A stretch of 64,000 nucleotides of DNA from positions 1 through 64,000 of the forward strand of contig NZ_VOBR01000018.1 in the NCBI RefSeq assembly GCF_007845675.1, read 5' to 3'. This DNA comes from Lentzea tibetensis. GTDB lineage: Bacteria > Actinomycetota > Actinomycetes > Mycobacteriales > Pseudonocardiaceae. Position 1 is the stretch's first letter. Each line of letters begins with the position of its first letter. A program made the translations under genes and the position numbers. Positions 48,844 through 56,845 of this stretch are shown here, piece by piece. The notes below the pieces were generated by a model. That model worked only from the letters and a program-made list of their open reading frames with translations, did no database searches and had not been told where the DNA came from.

Positions 48844-49278
48844 ATGGCCGCGACCGAGACCCGCACCAGCCCCACACTCGCGACGAAGCTGCAGCCCGGC
48901 GTGCTCGCCGGGTTCCGGATCGTCGTGTCGTTCCTCTTCATCCTGCACGGCACCATGGGCCTGTTCGGCGCCTTCGGCGGCGTCGACGGTCAGGGCGGCA
49001 CCGTGTCGTTCCCGACGTTCCCGGACTTCTGGGGCAGCGCTATCCCGTTCGGCACCGGCATCCTGATCCTGCTGGGCCTCTTCACCCGGCCCGCCGCGGT
49101 GCTCGCGTCCGGCTCGATGGCGTTCGCGTACTTCGTCGTGCACATCCCGATGGGCGGCCTGTGGCCGTTGCAGAACGGCGGCGAGCTCGCCGCGATGTTC
49201 AGCTGGATCTTCCTGCTCATCGCGGCCTTCGGCCCTGGTGCTCTCGCGCTGGACAACCTGCGTCGCAAGGCATCATGA
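48844..49278 (+). CDS. DoxX-family membrane protein
   Basis: A 144-aa membrane protein with four helices and the DoxX features FILHGTMGLFGAFGG, FGTGILILLGLFTRPAAVLASGSMAFAYF and a final amphipathic end. DoxX-like proteins are tied to membrane quinone and thiol redox, but their chemistry in secondary metabolism is not settled. AAAGGAACC lies ahead of the ATG. Its stop overlaps the first ABC exporter gene, so it is part of the same transcript. It may keep a quinone-like intermediate in the right redox state, which is speculation. Confidence 0.82.
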   Translation: MAATETRTSPTLATKLQPGVLAGFRIVVSFLFILHGTMGLFGAFGGVDGQGGTVSFPTFPDFWGSAIPFGTGILILLGLFTRPAAVLASGSMAFAYFVVHIPMGGLWPLQNGGELAAMFSWIFLLIAAFGPGALALDNLRRKAS

Positions 49279-50999
49279 CCGGCGGCGTAACCCACGGCGC
49301 CCTGCTGCGGACCTACCTGGGTCCGCAGCGGGCGAGCGTCGTGGTGATGGCGGTGCTGCTGCTCTGCTCGATCGCACTCGAGATCGCGGAGCCGCGCATC
49401 GCCGCCTTCTTCATCGAGTCCGTGCAGCTCGGCCGCGCGGAGAGCACGCTCGTCGGCATCTCGCTGGTGTTCCTCGCGGTCGCCGCGTTCCGCCAGCTCG
49501 CCAAGGTCATCGCGGCCTACGCGTCGGAACGCGTGTCGTGGACCGCGACCAACGCCGCGCGCGAGGACCTCGCCGCGCACGTGCTGAGCCTCGACCTCGG
49601 CTTCCACGAGTCGCGCTCGCCGGGTGAGCTGATCGAGCGCATCGACGGCGACGTCAACCAGGTCGCCGAGTTCTTCTCCAGTCTGATCGTGCACCTCATC
49701 GGCAACGCGGTGCTGGTGCTGGGGATTCTCGGCGCGTTGACGTTCGTCGACTGGCGCATCGGGCTGACGTTCGCCGCGATCACGCTGCTGGGGTACTTCT
49801 TCCTCGCCCAGGTCGCCGGGGTCGCGACCGTCAAGTGGGAGGCCGACCGCGAGCAGAGCGCCAAGTTCTTCGGCTACGTCAGCGAGTCCATGCGCGCGAC
49901 CGAGGACCTGAAGTCGTCCAACGCCACCGAGTACGCGTTGTCCCGGTTCCACAAGCACCTGCGCTCGTGGCTGCCGGTGAAGGTGCGGGCCGAGGGCTGG
50001 GGCAGTGCGATCTGGGTCGTGCTGTCGCTGGTGTTCACGGCCGGATCGGCGTTCGCGTTCGGCTACGGCGGGTTCTTCTACCAGAACGGCACCGTGTCGC
50101 TGTCCGGTGTCTTCCTGATCATCGCGTACGCCACGATGCTCAACACCCCGATGGAGGTGCTGCGCCACCAGGTGCAGGCGTTGCAACAGGCATCGGCCGC
50201 CATCCGGCGCATGGCTGAGCTGTTCGGGCACAAGCCGACGATCCTCGACGGGACCCGCACGCTGCAGAAGGGCGCGTTGTCCGTCCGGTTCGACCACGTC
50301 ACGTTCTCCTACCAGGACAAGAAGATCCTGGACGAGCTGACGTTCGAGGTCCCCGCGGGCACGTCGTTCGGTCTCGTCGGACGCACCGGCGCCGGCAAGT
50401 CGACCATCGCGCACCTGATGTTCCGCATGTACGACCCGGTCCAGGGCCGGGTCTTGCTCGGTGAGGTCGACACGCGGGATGCCACGCTGTCGTCGTTGCG
50501 CTCGCAGGTCGGGTTCGTGACGCAGGACGTGCAGGTGTTCGACGCGACCCTGCGTGAGAACCTGACGTTCTTCGACCGCAGCGTGGACGACTCGCTACTG
50601 CTGTCCGTTTTGGACACTCTGGAGCTGCGGCCGTGGCTCGACGGCCTGCCGGACGGGTTGTCGTCGCGGATCTCGCCCAGCTCGCTGTCCGCGGGCCAGG
50701 CGCAGCTGCTCGCGCTGGCGCGGGTGTTCCTCAAGGATCCCGGCCTGGTGATCCTGGACGAGCCGTCGAGCAAGCTGGACCTGGTCACCGAGGCCATGGT
50801 CGAGCGCGCGCTGGACCGCATGCTGGCCGGCCGGACGTCGATCATCATCGCGCACCGCCTCGACACGATCCTGCGCACCGACCACACGCTGGTGCTGAGC
50901 CAGGGCGCGGTCGTCGAGCACGGCGTGACCGCCGACCTGCTGGCCGATCCGGACTCCCACCTGTCCGAGCTCTACCGCGTTGGGCGGGTGCTGCAATGA
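49275..50999 (+). CDS. ABC exporter half-transporter A
   Basis: A 574-aa type IV ABC exporter subunit: six helices (about 20-300) then an ATPase with Walker A GRTGAGKST, Q-loop VTQDVQVF, signature LSAGQAQLLALARV, Walker B LVILDEPSSKLD (catalytic Glu present) and H-loop His in IIAHRLDT. It forms a heterodimer with the next gene product. The signature is slightly off consensus (LSAGQ). It should export the cluster product. Coupled to doxX upstream and to half-transporter B downstream. Confidence 0.93.
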   Translation: MTGGVTHGALLRTYLGPQRASVVVMAVLLLCSIALEIAEPRIAAFFIESVQLGRAESTLVGISLVFLAVAAFRQLAKVIAAYASERVSWTATNAAREDLAAHVLSLDLGFHESRSPGELIERIDGDVNQVAEFFSSLIVHLIGNAVLVLGILGALTFVDWRIGLTFAAITLLGYFFLAQVAGVATVKWEADREQSAKFFGYVSESMRATEDLKSSNATEYALSRFHKHLRSWLPVKVRAEGWGSAIWVVLSLVFTAGSAFAFGYGGFFYQNGTVSLSGVFLIIAYATMLNTPMEVLRHQVQALQQASAAIRRMAELFGHKPTILDGTRTLQKGALSVRFDHVTFSYQDKKILDELTFEVPAGTSFGLVGRTGAGKSTIAHLMFRMYDPVQGRVLLGEVDTRDATLSSLRSQVGFVTQDVQVFDATLRENLTFFDRSVDDSLLLSVLDTLELRPWLDGLPDGLSSRISPSSLSAGQAQLLALARVFLKDPGLVILDEPSSKLDLVTEAMVERALDRMLAGRTSIIIAHRLDTILRTDHTLVLSQGAVVEHGVTADLLADPDSHLSELYRVGRVLQ

Positions 51000-52750
51000 A
51001 GAACGACTCCGTACCGCCGACACTGACGTTCCTGTGGCGGCTGATCACCTACAGCCCGTGGCGCTACCTCGCGGCCGCGGGCGGCTGGGCGTTGTTCCAC
51101 CTGTGGCCGCTGCTGCCGGGTGTGCTGGGCAAGCTGCTGTTCGACGTGCTGGAAGGCCGGGCCGCGCCGGGCATCACGGTGTGGACGCTGGTCGCGATCG
51201 TCGTCGCCGCGGGTCTTGCGCGATGTGCGGCGATCATCGGCGCGACCGTCGCGTGGGCGGGCTGGTACCTCCGCGCCCGCGGCCTGGTGCAACGCAACCT
51301 GCTCGCGCGGGTGTTCAGACTGCCTGGCGCGCAGGCGATGCCGACGAACGTCGGCGAGAGCATCTCGACGGTGCGGGACGACAGCGACGCCATCGCGTTG
51401 ATGGGCGGCTGGGGCTTCGACATGATGTCCGGCCTCATCTTCGCGGGCGGCGGGATGATCATCCTGCTCAGCGTCGACGTGAAGATCACGCTGATCGTCA
51501 TGGTGCCGCTGGCGATCGTGCTGGGGCTGGCCCAGTTCGCACGGGCGCGGGCGTACCGGATCCGCGAGCAGAGCCGCGACGCGACGGCCAAGGTCACCGG
51601 CACCATCGGCGAGATCGTCGTCGCTGTGCGCGCGATCAAGGCCGCCAACAAGGAGAAGGAAGTCGTCGAACGGCTCCGCGCGGACAACCGGGTGCGCAAG
51701 ACCGCGATGATCCGCGACAAGGTGCAGAGCCTCGCGATCGACTCCGTCTTCAACAGCACCGCGTCGCTCGGCGCCGGCCTGACGTTGCTGGTCGCGGCAG
51801 GTCAGATGCGCGGCGGCGACTTCACCATCGGCGACTTCGTGCTGTTCTCCACGTACCTCATGCAGGTCGCGGACTACACCGCGTTCATGGGCTTCCTCGT
51901 GCGCACCTACCAGCAGTCCGGCGTGTCCTTCGTGCGCGCGGCCGCGCTGTTGCAGGGCGCGCCGCCGATGACCCTGGTCGACCACCACCCGCTGCACCTG
52001 CGTCACGACCCGCCGCCGCCCGCGCCGTACCCGGACGTCGAACCGTTGCGGGAGCTCGAGGTGCGCTCGCTGACCCACGTGTTCCCCGGCTCCGGCGGCA
52101 TTCGAGACGTGTCGATGACGCTGCGAAGAGGCACCGTCACGGTGGTGACCGGCGAGGTCGGGTCGGGCAAGACGACGTTGCTCCGCAGCGTGCTCGGTCT
52201 GTACGCGGCGCAGGACGGCGAGGTCCGGTGGAACGGGTCCCGCGTCGATCCGGGTGACTTCATGATCCCGCCGCGCGTCGCGTACACGCCGCAGAACCCG
52301 GCGCTGCTCTCCGGCTCCATCAGGGAGAACATTCTGCTCGGGCTGCCAGAGGACGGCCTGGAGCGCGCGGTGCAGATGGCCGTGCTCGGGCCGGACGTCG
52401 AGCGGCTCGACGACGGCCTGGACACCGAGATCGGGGTACGCGGCGTCCGGCTGTCCGGTGGGCAGGTGCAACGGACCGCCGCCGCACGGATGTTCGCGCG
52501 CAAGCCGTCGCTGCTCGTGATGGACGACCTGTCGAGCGCGCTGGACGTGACGACCGAGCAGGAGCTGTGGCGGCGCATCTTCGCCACGGACGCGACCTGT
52601 CTGGCGGTGTCGCACCGGCCCGCCGTGCTCGAACGCGCGGACCAGGTGCTGCTGCTCAAACAGGGCCGGGTGATCGCGGCCGGTCCGCTCGCCGAACTGC
52701 TGGAGACGTCCGCGGACATGCGGATGCACTACCGACTGCCGAGGGAGTGA
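50996..52750 (+). CDS. ABC exporter half-transporter B (degenerate Walker B)
   Basis: A 584-aa partner of half-transporter A with the same layout. Walker A is GEVGSGKTT and the signature VRLSGGQVQRTAAARMF is consensus. Walker B reads LLVMDDLSSALD, with Asp in place of the catalytic Glu. In heterodimeric exporters one site is commonly degenerate in this way, and here the change and the LSAGQ variant of subunit A are split between the two chains. The start overlaps the stop of subunit A (ATGA). A hydrophobic membrane domain spans about 20-300. Confidence 0.93.
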   Translation: MKNDSVPPTLTFLWRLITYSPWRYLAAAGGWALFHLWPLLPGVLGKLLFDVLEGRAAPGITVWTLVAIVVAAGLARCAAIIGATVAWAGWYLRARGLVQRNLLARVFRLPGAQAMPTNVGESISTVRDDSDAIALMGGWGFDMMSGLIFAGGGMIILLSVDVKITLIVMVPLAIVLGLAQFARARAYRIREQSRDATAKVTGTIGEIVVAVRAIKAANKEKEVVERLRADNRVRKTAMIRDKVQSLAIDSVFNSTASLGAGLTLLVAAGQMRGGDFTIGDFVLFSTYLMQVADYTAFMGFLVRTYQQSGVSFVRAAALLQGAPPMTLVDHHPLHLRHDPPPPAPYPDVEPLRELEVRSLTHVFPGSGGIRDVSMTLRRGTVTVVTGEVGSGKTTLLRSVLGLYAAQDGEVRWNGSRVDPGDFMIPPRVAYTPQNPALLSGSIRENILLGLPEDGLERAVQMAVLGPDVERLDDGLDTEIGVRGVRLSGGQVQRTAAARMFARKPSLLVMDDLSSALDVTTEQELWRRIFATDATCLAVSHRPAVLERADQVLLLKQGRVIAAGPLAELLETSADMRMHYRLPRE

Positions 52751-52752
52751 CC

Positions 52753-54141
52753 GTGTCCGCGAAAGTGATCATCGTCGGCGCCGGGCCGACGGGCCTGGCG
52801 CTCGCGGCCGAGCTGGCCGAGGCCGGGATCGACTGCCACGTCCTGGAGAAGCGCTCGCAGAAGGCGGAGTTGTCGCGCGCGTTCACGATGGAGCCGCGCA
52901 CGATGGAGCTGCTGGACATGCGCGGCCGCGTCGAAGGTGTGCTCGAGCACGGCAGGCCGTGCCAGCACCCGCCGGTCGGCGACGAGGACGGCTACCTCGA
53001 CTACGGGCTGCTCGACACGCGGTTCCCGTTCAGCCTGATCATCCCGCAGCACCGCACGGAGAGCGTGCTGCAGGAGGCCGCCGAGAAGGCGGGTGCCCAG
53101 ATACGCACCGGTGTCGCGGTCGTCGGGCTGCGGCAGGACGCGGAAGGCGTCGAGGTCGACCTCAGCGACGGCACGACCGAACGCGCGGAGTACGTCGTCG
53201 GGTGCGACGGCGTGAACAGCAAGGTGCGCGAGCTGATCGGCGTCGACTTCGACGGCTGGAACTACGAGGACTCCGTGATCATGGGGGACTGCAAGCTGCG
53301 CAACCCACCGGTCCCCAACGCCTACGCGCGGATCAGCAAGCGCGGCATGGCGGCGGTGTTCCCGTTCCAGGACGACACGTACCGCGTGATCGTGTTCGAC
53401 CACGAGAAGATGAAGCTGCCCGCGGACCTGCCGCTGCCGCTGGAGGACGTGCGGGAGAGCTGCACGGCCCTGCTGGGCATGGACATCGAGCCGTACGACC
53501 CGGTGTGGCTGTCGCGGTTCCGCAGCTCGCAGCGGCACGCCAAGAAGTACCGCGTGGGCAGGGTGCTGCTGGCCGGCGACGCGGCACACACGCACATCCC
53601 CTCTGGGGGACAAGGACTTCAGACGGGCATTCAGGACGCGTTCAACCTCGGGTGGAAGCTCAGAGCCGAGATCGAGGGCTGGGCGCCGGACGGGCTGCTG
53701 GACAGCTACGAGGCCGAGCGCTACCCGATCGCGGCGGAGACGTTGCGCAAGACCGACATCTCGTTCCGCTTCGAGACGTCCAACGGCGTCGCCGCGCGGG
53801 CGATCCGCTGGGTCGTGCAGCAGCTCGTGCGGTTCGACTGGTTCCAGCGCGCGAACCTCGAACACCTGTCCGGCCTGACGCTGCGGTATCCCGGCAAGGG
53901 CTGGGTGGGCAAGAGGGTCCCCGACCGGCCCGTGCGCGACGGATCCCGGCTGTACGAACACTTCCGTGCCGGCCTGCCCGTCCTCATCGGACCGGGCCAC
54001 CTGGAGCTGTCCGAACCGCTCGGCCGCGGCTGCCCGCCGTTCGTGCTGGTGCGTCCCGACGGCTACGTGGCCTGGGCCGGAACCGAGAGCGAGCTGAGAC
54101 TCCAGCCGCCAACACTACTTCTACACAGCCAGCGAGTGTGA
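52753..54141 (+). CDS. FAD-dependent aromatic hydroxylase, second of two
   Basis: A 462-aa group A flavoprotein monooxygenase. VIIVGAGPTGLALAAELAEAGIDCHVLEK binds FAD, VVGCDGVNSKVRELIG is the DG motif and LLAGDAAHTHIPSGGQGLQTGIQDAFNLGWKL the GD motif, as in polyketide aromatic hydroxylases such as PgaE and RdmE. The C-terminal thioredoxin-like part is short and ends in SQRV. The GTG at 52753 follows GAGGGAG. It probably acts on a phenolic ring after assembly; the substrate is unknown. It belongs to a different subgroup from the hydroxylase at 31.8 kb. Confidence 0.88.
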   Translation: MSAKVIIVGAGPTGLALAAELAEAGIDCHVLEKRSQKAELSRAFTMEPRTMELLDMRGRVEGVLEHGRPCQHPPVGDEDGYLDYGLLDTRFPFSLIIPQHRTESVLQEAAEKAGAQIRTGVAVVGLRQDAEGVEVDLSDGTTERAEYVVGCDGVNSKVRELIGVDFDGWNYEDSVIMGDCKLRNPPVPNAYARISKRGMAAVFPFQDDTYRVIVFDHEKMKLPADLPLPLEDVRESCTALLGMDIEPYDPVWLSRFRSSQRHAKKYRVGRVLLAGDAAHTHIPSGGQGLQTGIQDAFNLGWKLRAEIEGWAPDGLLDSYEAERYPIAAETLRKTDISFRFETSNGVAARAIRWVVQQLVRFDWFQRANLEHLSGLTLRYPGKGWVGKRVPDRPVRDGSRLYEHFRAGLPVLIGPGHLELSEPLGRGCPPFVLVRPDGYVAWAGTESELRLQPPTLLLHSQRV

Positions 54142-54153
54142 GGGGAACGCAGC

Positions 54154-54888
54154 ATGCAGAGCTATTCCGCGGAGTCCTACGGCGAAGCCATTGCTGCGGT
54201 CTTCGACTTCATCAACGACAACCCCGCCGAGGTCGCCAGCATCGTCGGCTTCCTCAAGGGGTACGTGGGTGACGGTCCCGTGCTGGAGGCCGGCATCGGC
54301 ACCGGCCGCATCGCGATCCCGCTGGCCGCCGAAGGCGTCGAGCTGTACGGCGTCGACATCAGCAAGGAGATGGTCGACCAGCTGCTCGCCAAGCCCGGTG
54401 CGGAGAAGATCACCGTCGAGGTCGGCGACATGAACGACATCGACTTCGGCAAGCAGTTCTCGATGGTGTTCCTCGCGCAGGGCACGTTCGGTGCGCTGCT
54501 GACCGAGGAGGCGCAGCGCCGGTTCCTGCAGGGCGCGCGCAAGCAGCTCGCGGCCGGCGGGAAGCTCGTGATCGAGACCATGGAGGTCGACGACACCCGC
54601 TTCACCCACGACCAGTACTGCACGACCTCGCTGCTCGACGTCACGCACGTCGTGCTCAGCGCCGCCATCCGCGAGCCGGAGGCGCAGCTGCTGAGCATCC
54701 AGAACGTTCTGCTGACGCCGCACGGGATCCAGCTCTACCCGGTGAAGTTCCGGTACTACACGGCCACCGAGCTCGACGGCATGGCGGCCGAGGCCGGACT
54801 GCGGCTGCTCGAGCGGTACTCCGACTGGGACTCCGCCGAGTACAAGTCCGGCGACCTGCGGCACATCTCGGTATACGGCGCAATCTGA
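54154..54888 (+). CDS. SAM-dependent methyltransferase
   Basis: A 244-aa class I methyltransferase. Motif I reads VLEAGIGTGRIAIPLA with the acidic end of strand 2 in LYGVDISKEMVDQL, and motif II/III lies around MVFLAQGTFGAL. It resembles the small methyltransferase_25/11 groups. It is the only methyltransferase in the cluster, so at most this enzyme adds O-, N- or C-methyl groups from SAM. It lies 12 bp after the hydroxylase in the operon. Confidence 0.87.
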   Translation: MQSYSAESYGEAIAAVFDFINDNPAEVASIVGFLKGYVGDGPVLEAGIGTGRIAIPLAAEGVELYGVDISKEMVDQLLAKPGAEKITVEVGDMNDIDFGKQFSMVFLAQGTFGALLTEEAQRRFLQGARKQLAAGGKLVIETMEVDDTRFTHDQYCTTSLLDVTHVVLSAAIREPEAQLLSIQNVLLTPHGIQLYPVKFRYYTATELDGMAAEAGLRLLERYSDWDSAEYKSGDLRHISVYGAI

Positions 54889-54909
54889 TCCCTGGGAAGG
54901 AAAAGAGCA

Positions 54910-55716
54910 ATGACCACGTTACGCAGATCGCTGCGCCGGACCGTCGCACTCGTGCTCGCCGCGGCCGCGGTCGCCGCCTGTGCACCGAGCCGCGCGAGCA
55001 CCAACGCCAAGGGCGAGATGACGGTGCTCGGTGACACGGAGGCGCTCGGACTGGGGATCGCCACGCCGTACGCGACCATCGACAAGCAGGGCAACCCGGT
55101 CGAGATCGGCGTGCGGCTCACCGAGAAGGCGCTCGACGGACTGCCGCAGGGCGACGCGCCGTCGATGTACGTGCTCAACTTCCCGGAAGAGGCGGCGAAG
55201 ACGCCCGTCAAGAACCTCATGCTGAACTGGTACCCGAAGGGCCGCAAGCCCGCGGAGCTCTTCGGCGAGCCGCAGCTGGCGTTCCACTTCTACACGATCG
55301 ACCACGGCGAGGCCATGGGCATCAACCCCAAGGCCGAGACCGCCAAGGCCAACAACCTGCTGGACCCCAAGTACGTCGCGAAGGACTTCATCGCCGAGCC
55401 CGGTGACCCGGTCGAGAAGACCGTGCCCGCCATGGGTCTGCACTGGCTGGACTCCACCCGCGAGTTCGGGCCGGGCAAGCCGGAGTTCTCCGAGGTCTTC
55501 GTGTACGGCTCGTGGGACAGCAAGATGATCTTCCTGGAGCCGCTGGCGACGCGGAAGTACCTGCTGACCAAGCCGAACCTCACGGCCGAGGTCAAGCAGC
55601 CCGCCGCGTTCCAGAAGGACGCCTACTACCCGACGAAGTACACCATCCGGTGGGACGGCGAGCTCCAGCAGTACGTGATCGCGCTGACCAACCTGACGAA
55701 GAGGCAGGGCTCGTAG
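54910..55716 (+). CDS. Secreted lipoprotein, TTHB210/DUF5602-like
   Basis: A 268-aa exported protein. LRRSLRRTVALVLAAAAVAACAP is a lipoprotein signal with lipobox VAAC (Cys24). The mature part has a FHFYTIDHGEAMGINP segment and a MGLHWLDSTREFGPG segment with several His residues, similar to what I recall for the TTHB210-like (DUF5602) domain. The role is unknown; an extracytoplasmic binding or redox function is possible. GGAAGGAAAA precedes the ATG. Its place inside the operon, directly before the E1/E2 genes, suggests a role in product handling. Confidence 0.65.
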   Translation: MTTLRRSLRRTVALVLAAAAVAACAPSRASTNAKGEMTVLGDTEALGLGIATPYATIDKQGNPVEIGVRLTEKALDGLPQGDAPSMYVLNFPEEAAKTPVKNLMLNWYPKGRKPAELFGEPQLAFHFYTIDHGEAMGINPKAETAKANNLLDPKYVAKDFIAEPGDPVEKTVPAMGLHWLDSTREFGPGKPEFSEVFVYGSWDSKMIFLEPLATRKYLLTKPNLTAEVKQPAAFQKDAYYPTKYTIRWDGELQQYVIALTNLTKRQGS

Positions 55717-55718
55717 CG

Positions 55719-56627
55719 ATGCCTTCGCCCGACGAGGATCTGGAGCTGCTGGTCGGCATCCGGCACTTCGAGCTGGCGCTGCTCCGGATGTTCGACGAAG
55801 GCAAGCTCAACGGCACCACGCACACCTGCCTCGGCCAGGAGTACGTCCCGGTCGCACTGGCCCCCTTGCTGGACGGGGACTTCGTGCTCAGCAACCACCG
55901 GGGTCACGGGCACTACCTCGCGCACACCCGTGACCCCGAGGGGCTCCTGGCGGAGATCATGGGCCGCGCCGGCGCCGTGTGCAACGGCGTCGGCGGCAGC
56001 CAGCACGTGCACACCGAGGGGTTCCTCTCCACCGGCGTGCAGGGGCAGAGCCTGCCGCTGGCGGTGGGGATCGGGTTGCACCACAAGAGAATCGGCTCCG
56101 GTCAGATCGCCGTCGCGTACGTCGGCGACGGCACGTGGGGCGAGGGAACCGTGTACGAGGCGCTGAACATGGCGTCGCTGTGGCAGGTTCCGGTGCTCGT
56201 CGTCGTGGAGCACAACGGGATCGCGCAGTCCACGCCGACCGCGCTGGAGATGGCCGGGAACATCGGCGATCGGGCGCGGGCGTTCGGAGTGGACTTCCTG
56301 TCTGTGTCCTCAAAGGACGTATCCGAGATCCGGTCGCTGGTCTCGCCGGTGATCGCTCGGGTTCGCGACGAGCACCGGCCCGCGGTCATCGAGTTCCGGA
56401 CGACTCGGGTCGGTCCGCACAGCAAGGGCGACGACACGCGGTCGGCTGACGAGATCGCTTCGGTGCGTGCTGCCGACTGGTACGCGGCTCTGGCCGACCG
56501 GCCGGGGTTCGCGGAGCTGGACGCGCGGGTGCGGGAGTCGGTGGACCGGATGGTCGCCGAGGTGGAGGCGCGGGCGTTGTCGTCGTGGGACGGCCTGGTT
56601 GAGGCGGGGGTGGCGGGATGGGCTTGA
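55719..56627 (+). CDS. E1-alpha-type thiamine-diphosphate subunit (NapB/QncN-like)
   Basis: A 302-aa thiamine-diphosphate subunit like the alpha chain of 2-oxoacid dehydrogenases. The cofactor motif runs from GDGTWGEG at residue 136 to EHNG at 164-167 (Asn166). The phosphorylation-loop region and the C-terminal arm of classical E1-alpha (about 350-400 aa) are shortened. With the E1-beta/lipoyl/E2 fusion two genes on and a carrier protein between, it reproduces the two-component transketolase of the naphthyridinomycin and quinocarcin pathways, which takes a C2 ketol from a ketose phosphate. Oxidative decarboxylation of a 2-oxoacid is the alternative. It overlaps the carrier-protein gene by 10 nt. 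Confidence 0.85.
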   Translation: MPSPDEDLELLVGIRHFELALLRMFDEGKLNGTTHTCLGQEYVPVALAPLLDGDFVLSNHRGHGHYLAHTRDPEGLLAEIMGRAGAVCNGVGGSQHVHTEGFLSTGVQGQSLPLAVGIGLHHKRIGSGQIAVAYVGDGTWGEGTVYEALNMASLWQVPVLVVVEHNGIAQSTPTALEMAGNIGDRARAFGVDFLSVSSKDVSEIRSLVSPVIARVRDEHRPAVIEFRTTRVGPHSKGDDTRSADEIASVRAADWYAALADRPGFAELDARVRESVDRMVAEVEARALSSWDGLVEAGVAGWA

Positions 56628-56845
56628 ACCACCTGGTCGCGGACATCCTGCGGGTGCCGGTGGAGTCGGTCGGTGACGAGACCGGCACCGCCACCACGTC
56701 CGCGTGGAGCAGCCTGCGGCACGTGGAGATCGTCGTCGGTGTCGAGAAGACCTACGGCGTGAAGCTGACGCCGCGCGAGGCGCGCTCGTGCCGTTCGGTG
56801 CGCGCGTTGCGGCAAGTGTTGTCAGGGAAGGGGATCACGGCATGA
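56618..56845 (+). CDS. Stand-alone acyl carrier protein with SSL in place of DSL
   Basis: A 75-aa phosphopantetheine carrier protein. The attachment site reads AWSSLRHVEIVVGVEKTYGVKL, so the Ser of the usual DSL motif is kept (Ser32) but the Asp before it is Ser31. It is clearly distinct from the fatty-acid ACP at 3.1 kb. It is set between the two thiamine enzyme genes and overlaps both (10 nt and ATGA), as expected for the protein that receives the C2 acyl group from the lipoyl arm. Recognition by a phosphopantetheinyl transferase despite the missing Asp needs testing. Confidence 0.8.
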   Translation: MGLNHLVADILRVPVESVGDETGTATTSAWSSLRHVEIVVGVEKTYGVKLTPREARSCRSVRALRQVLSGKGITA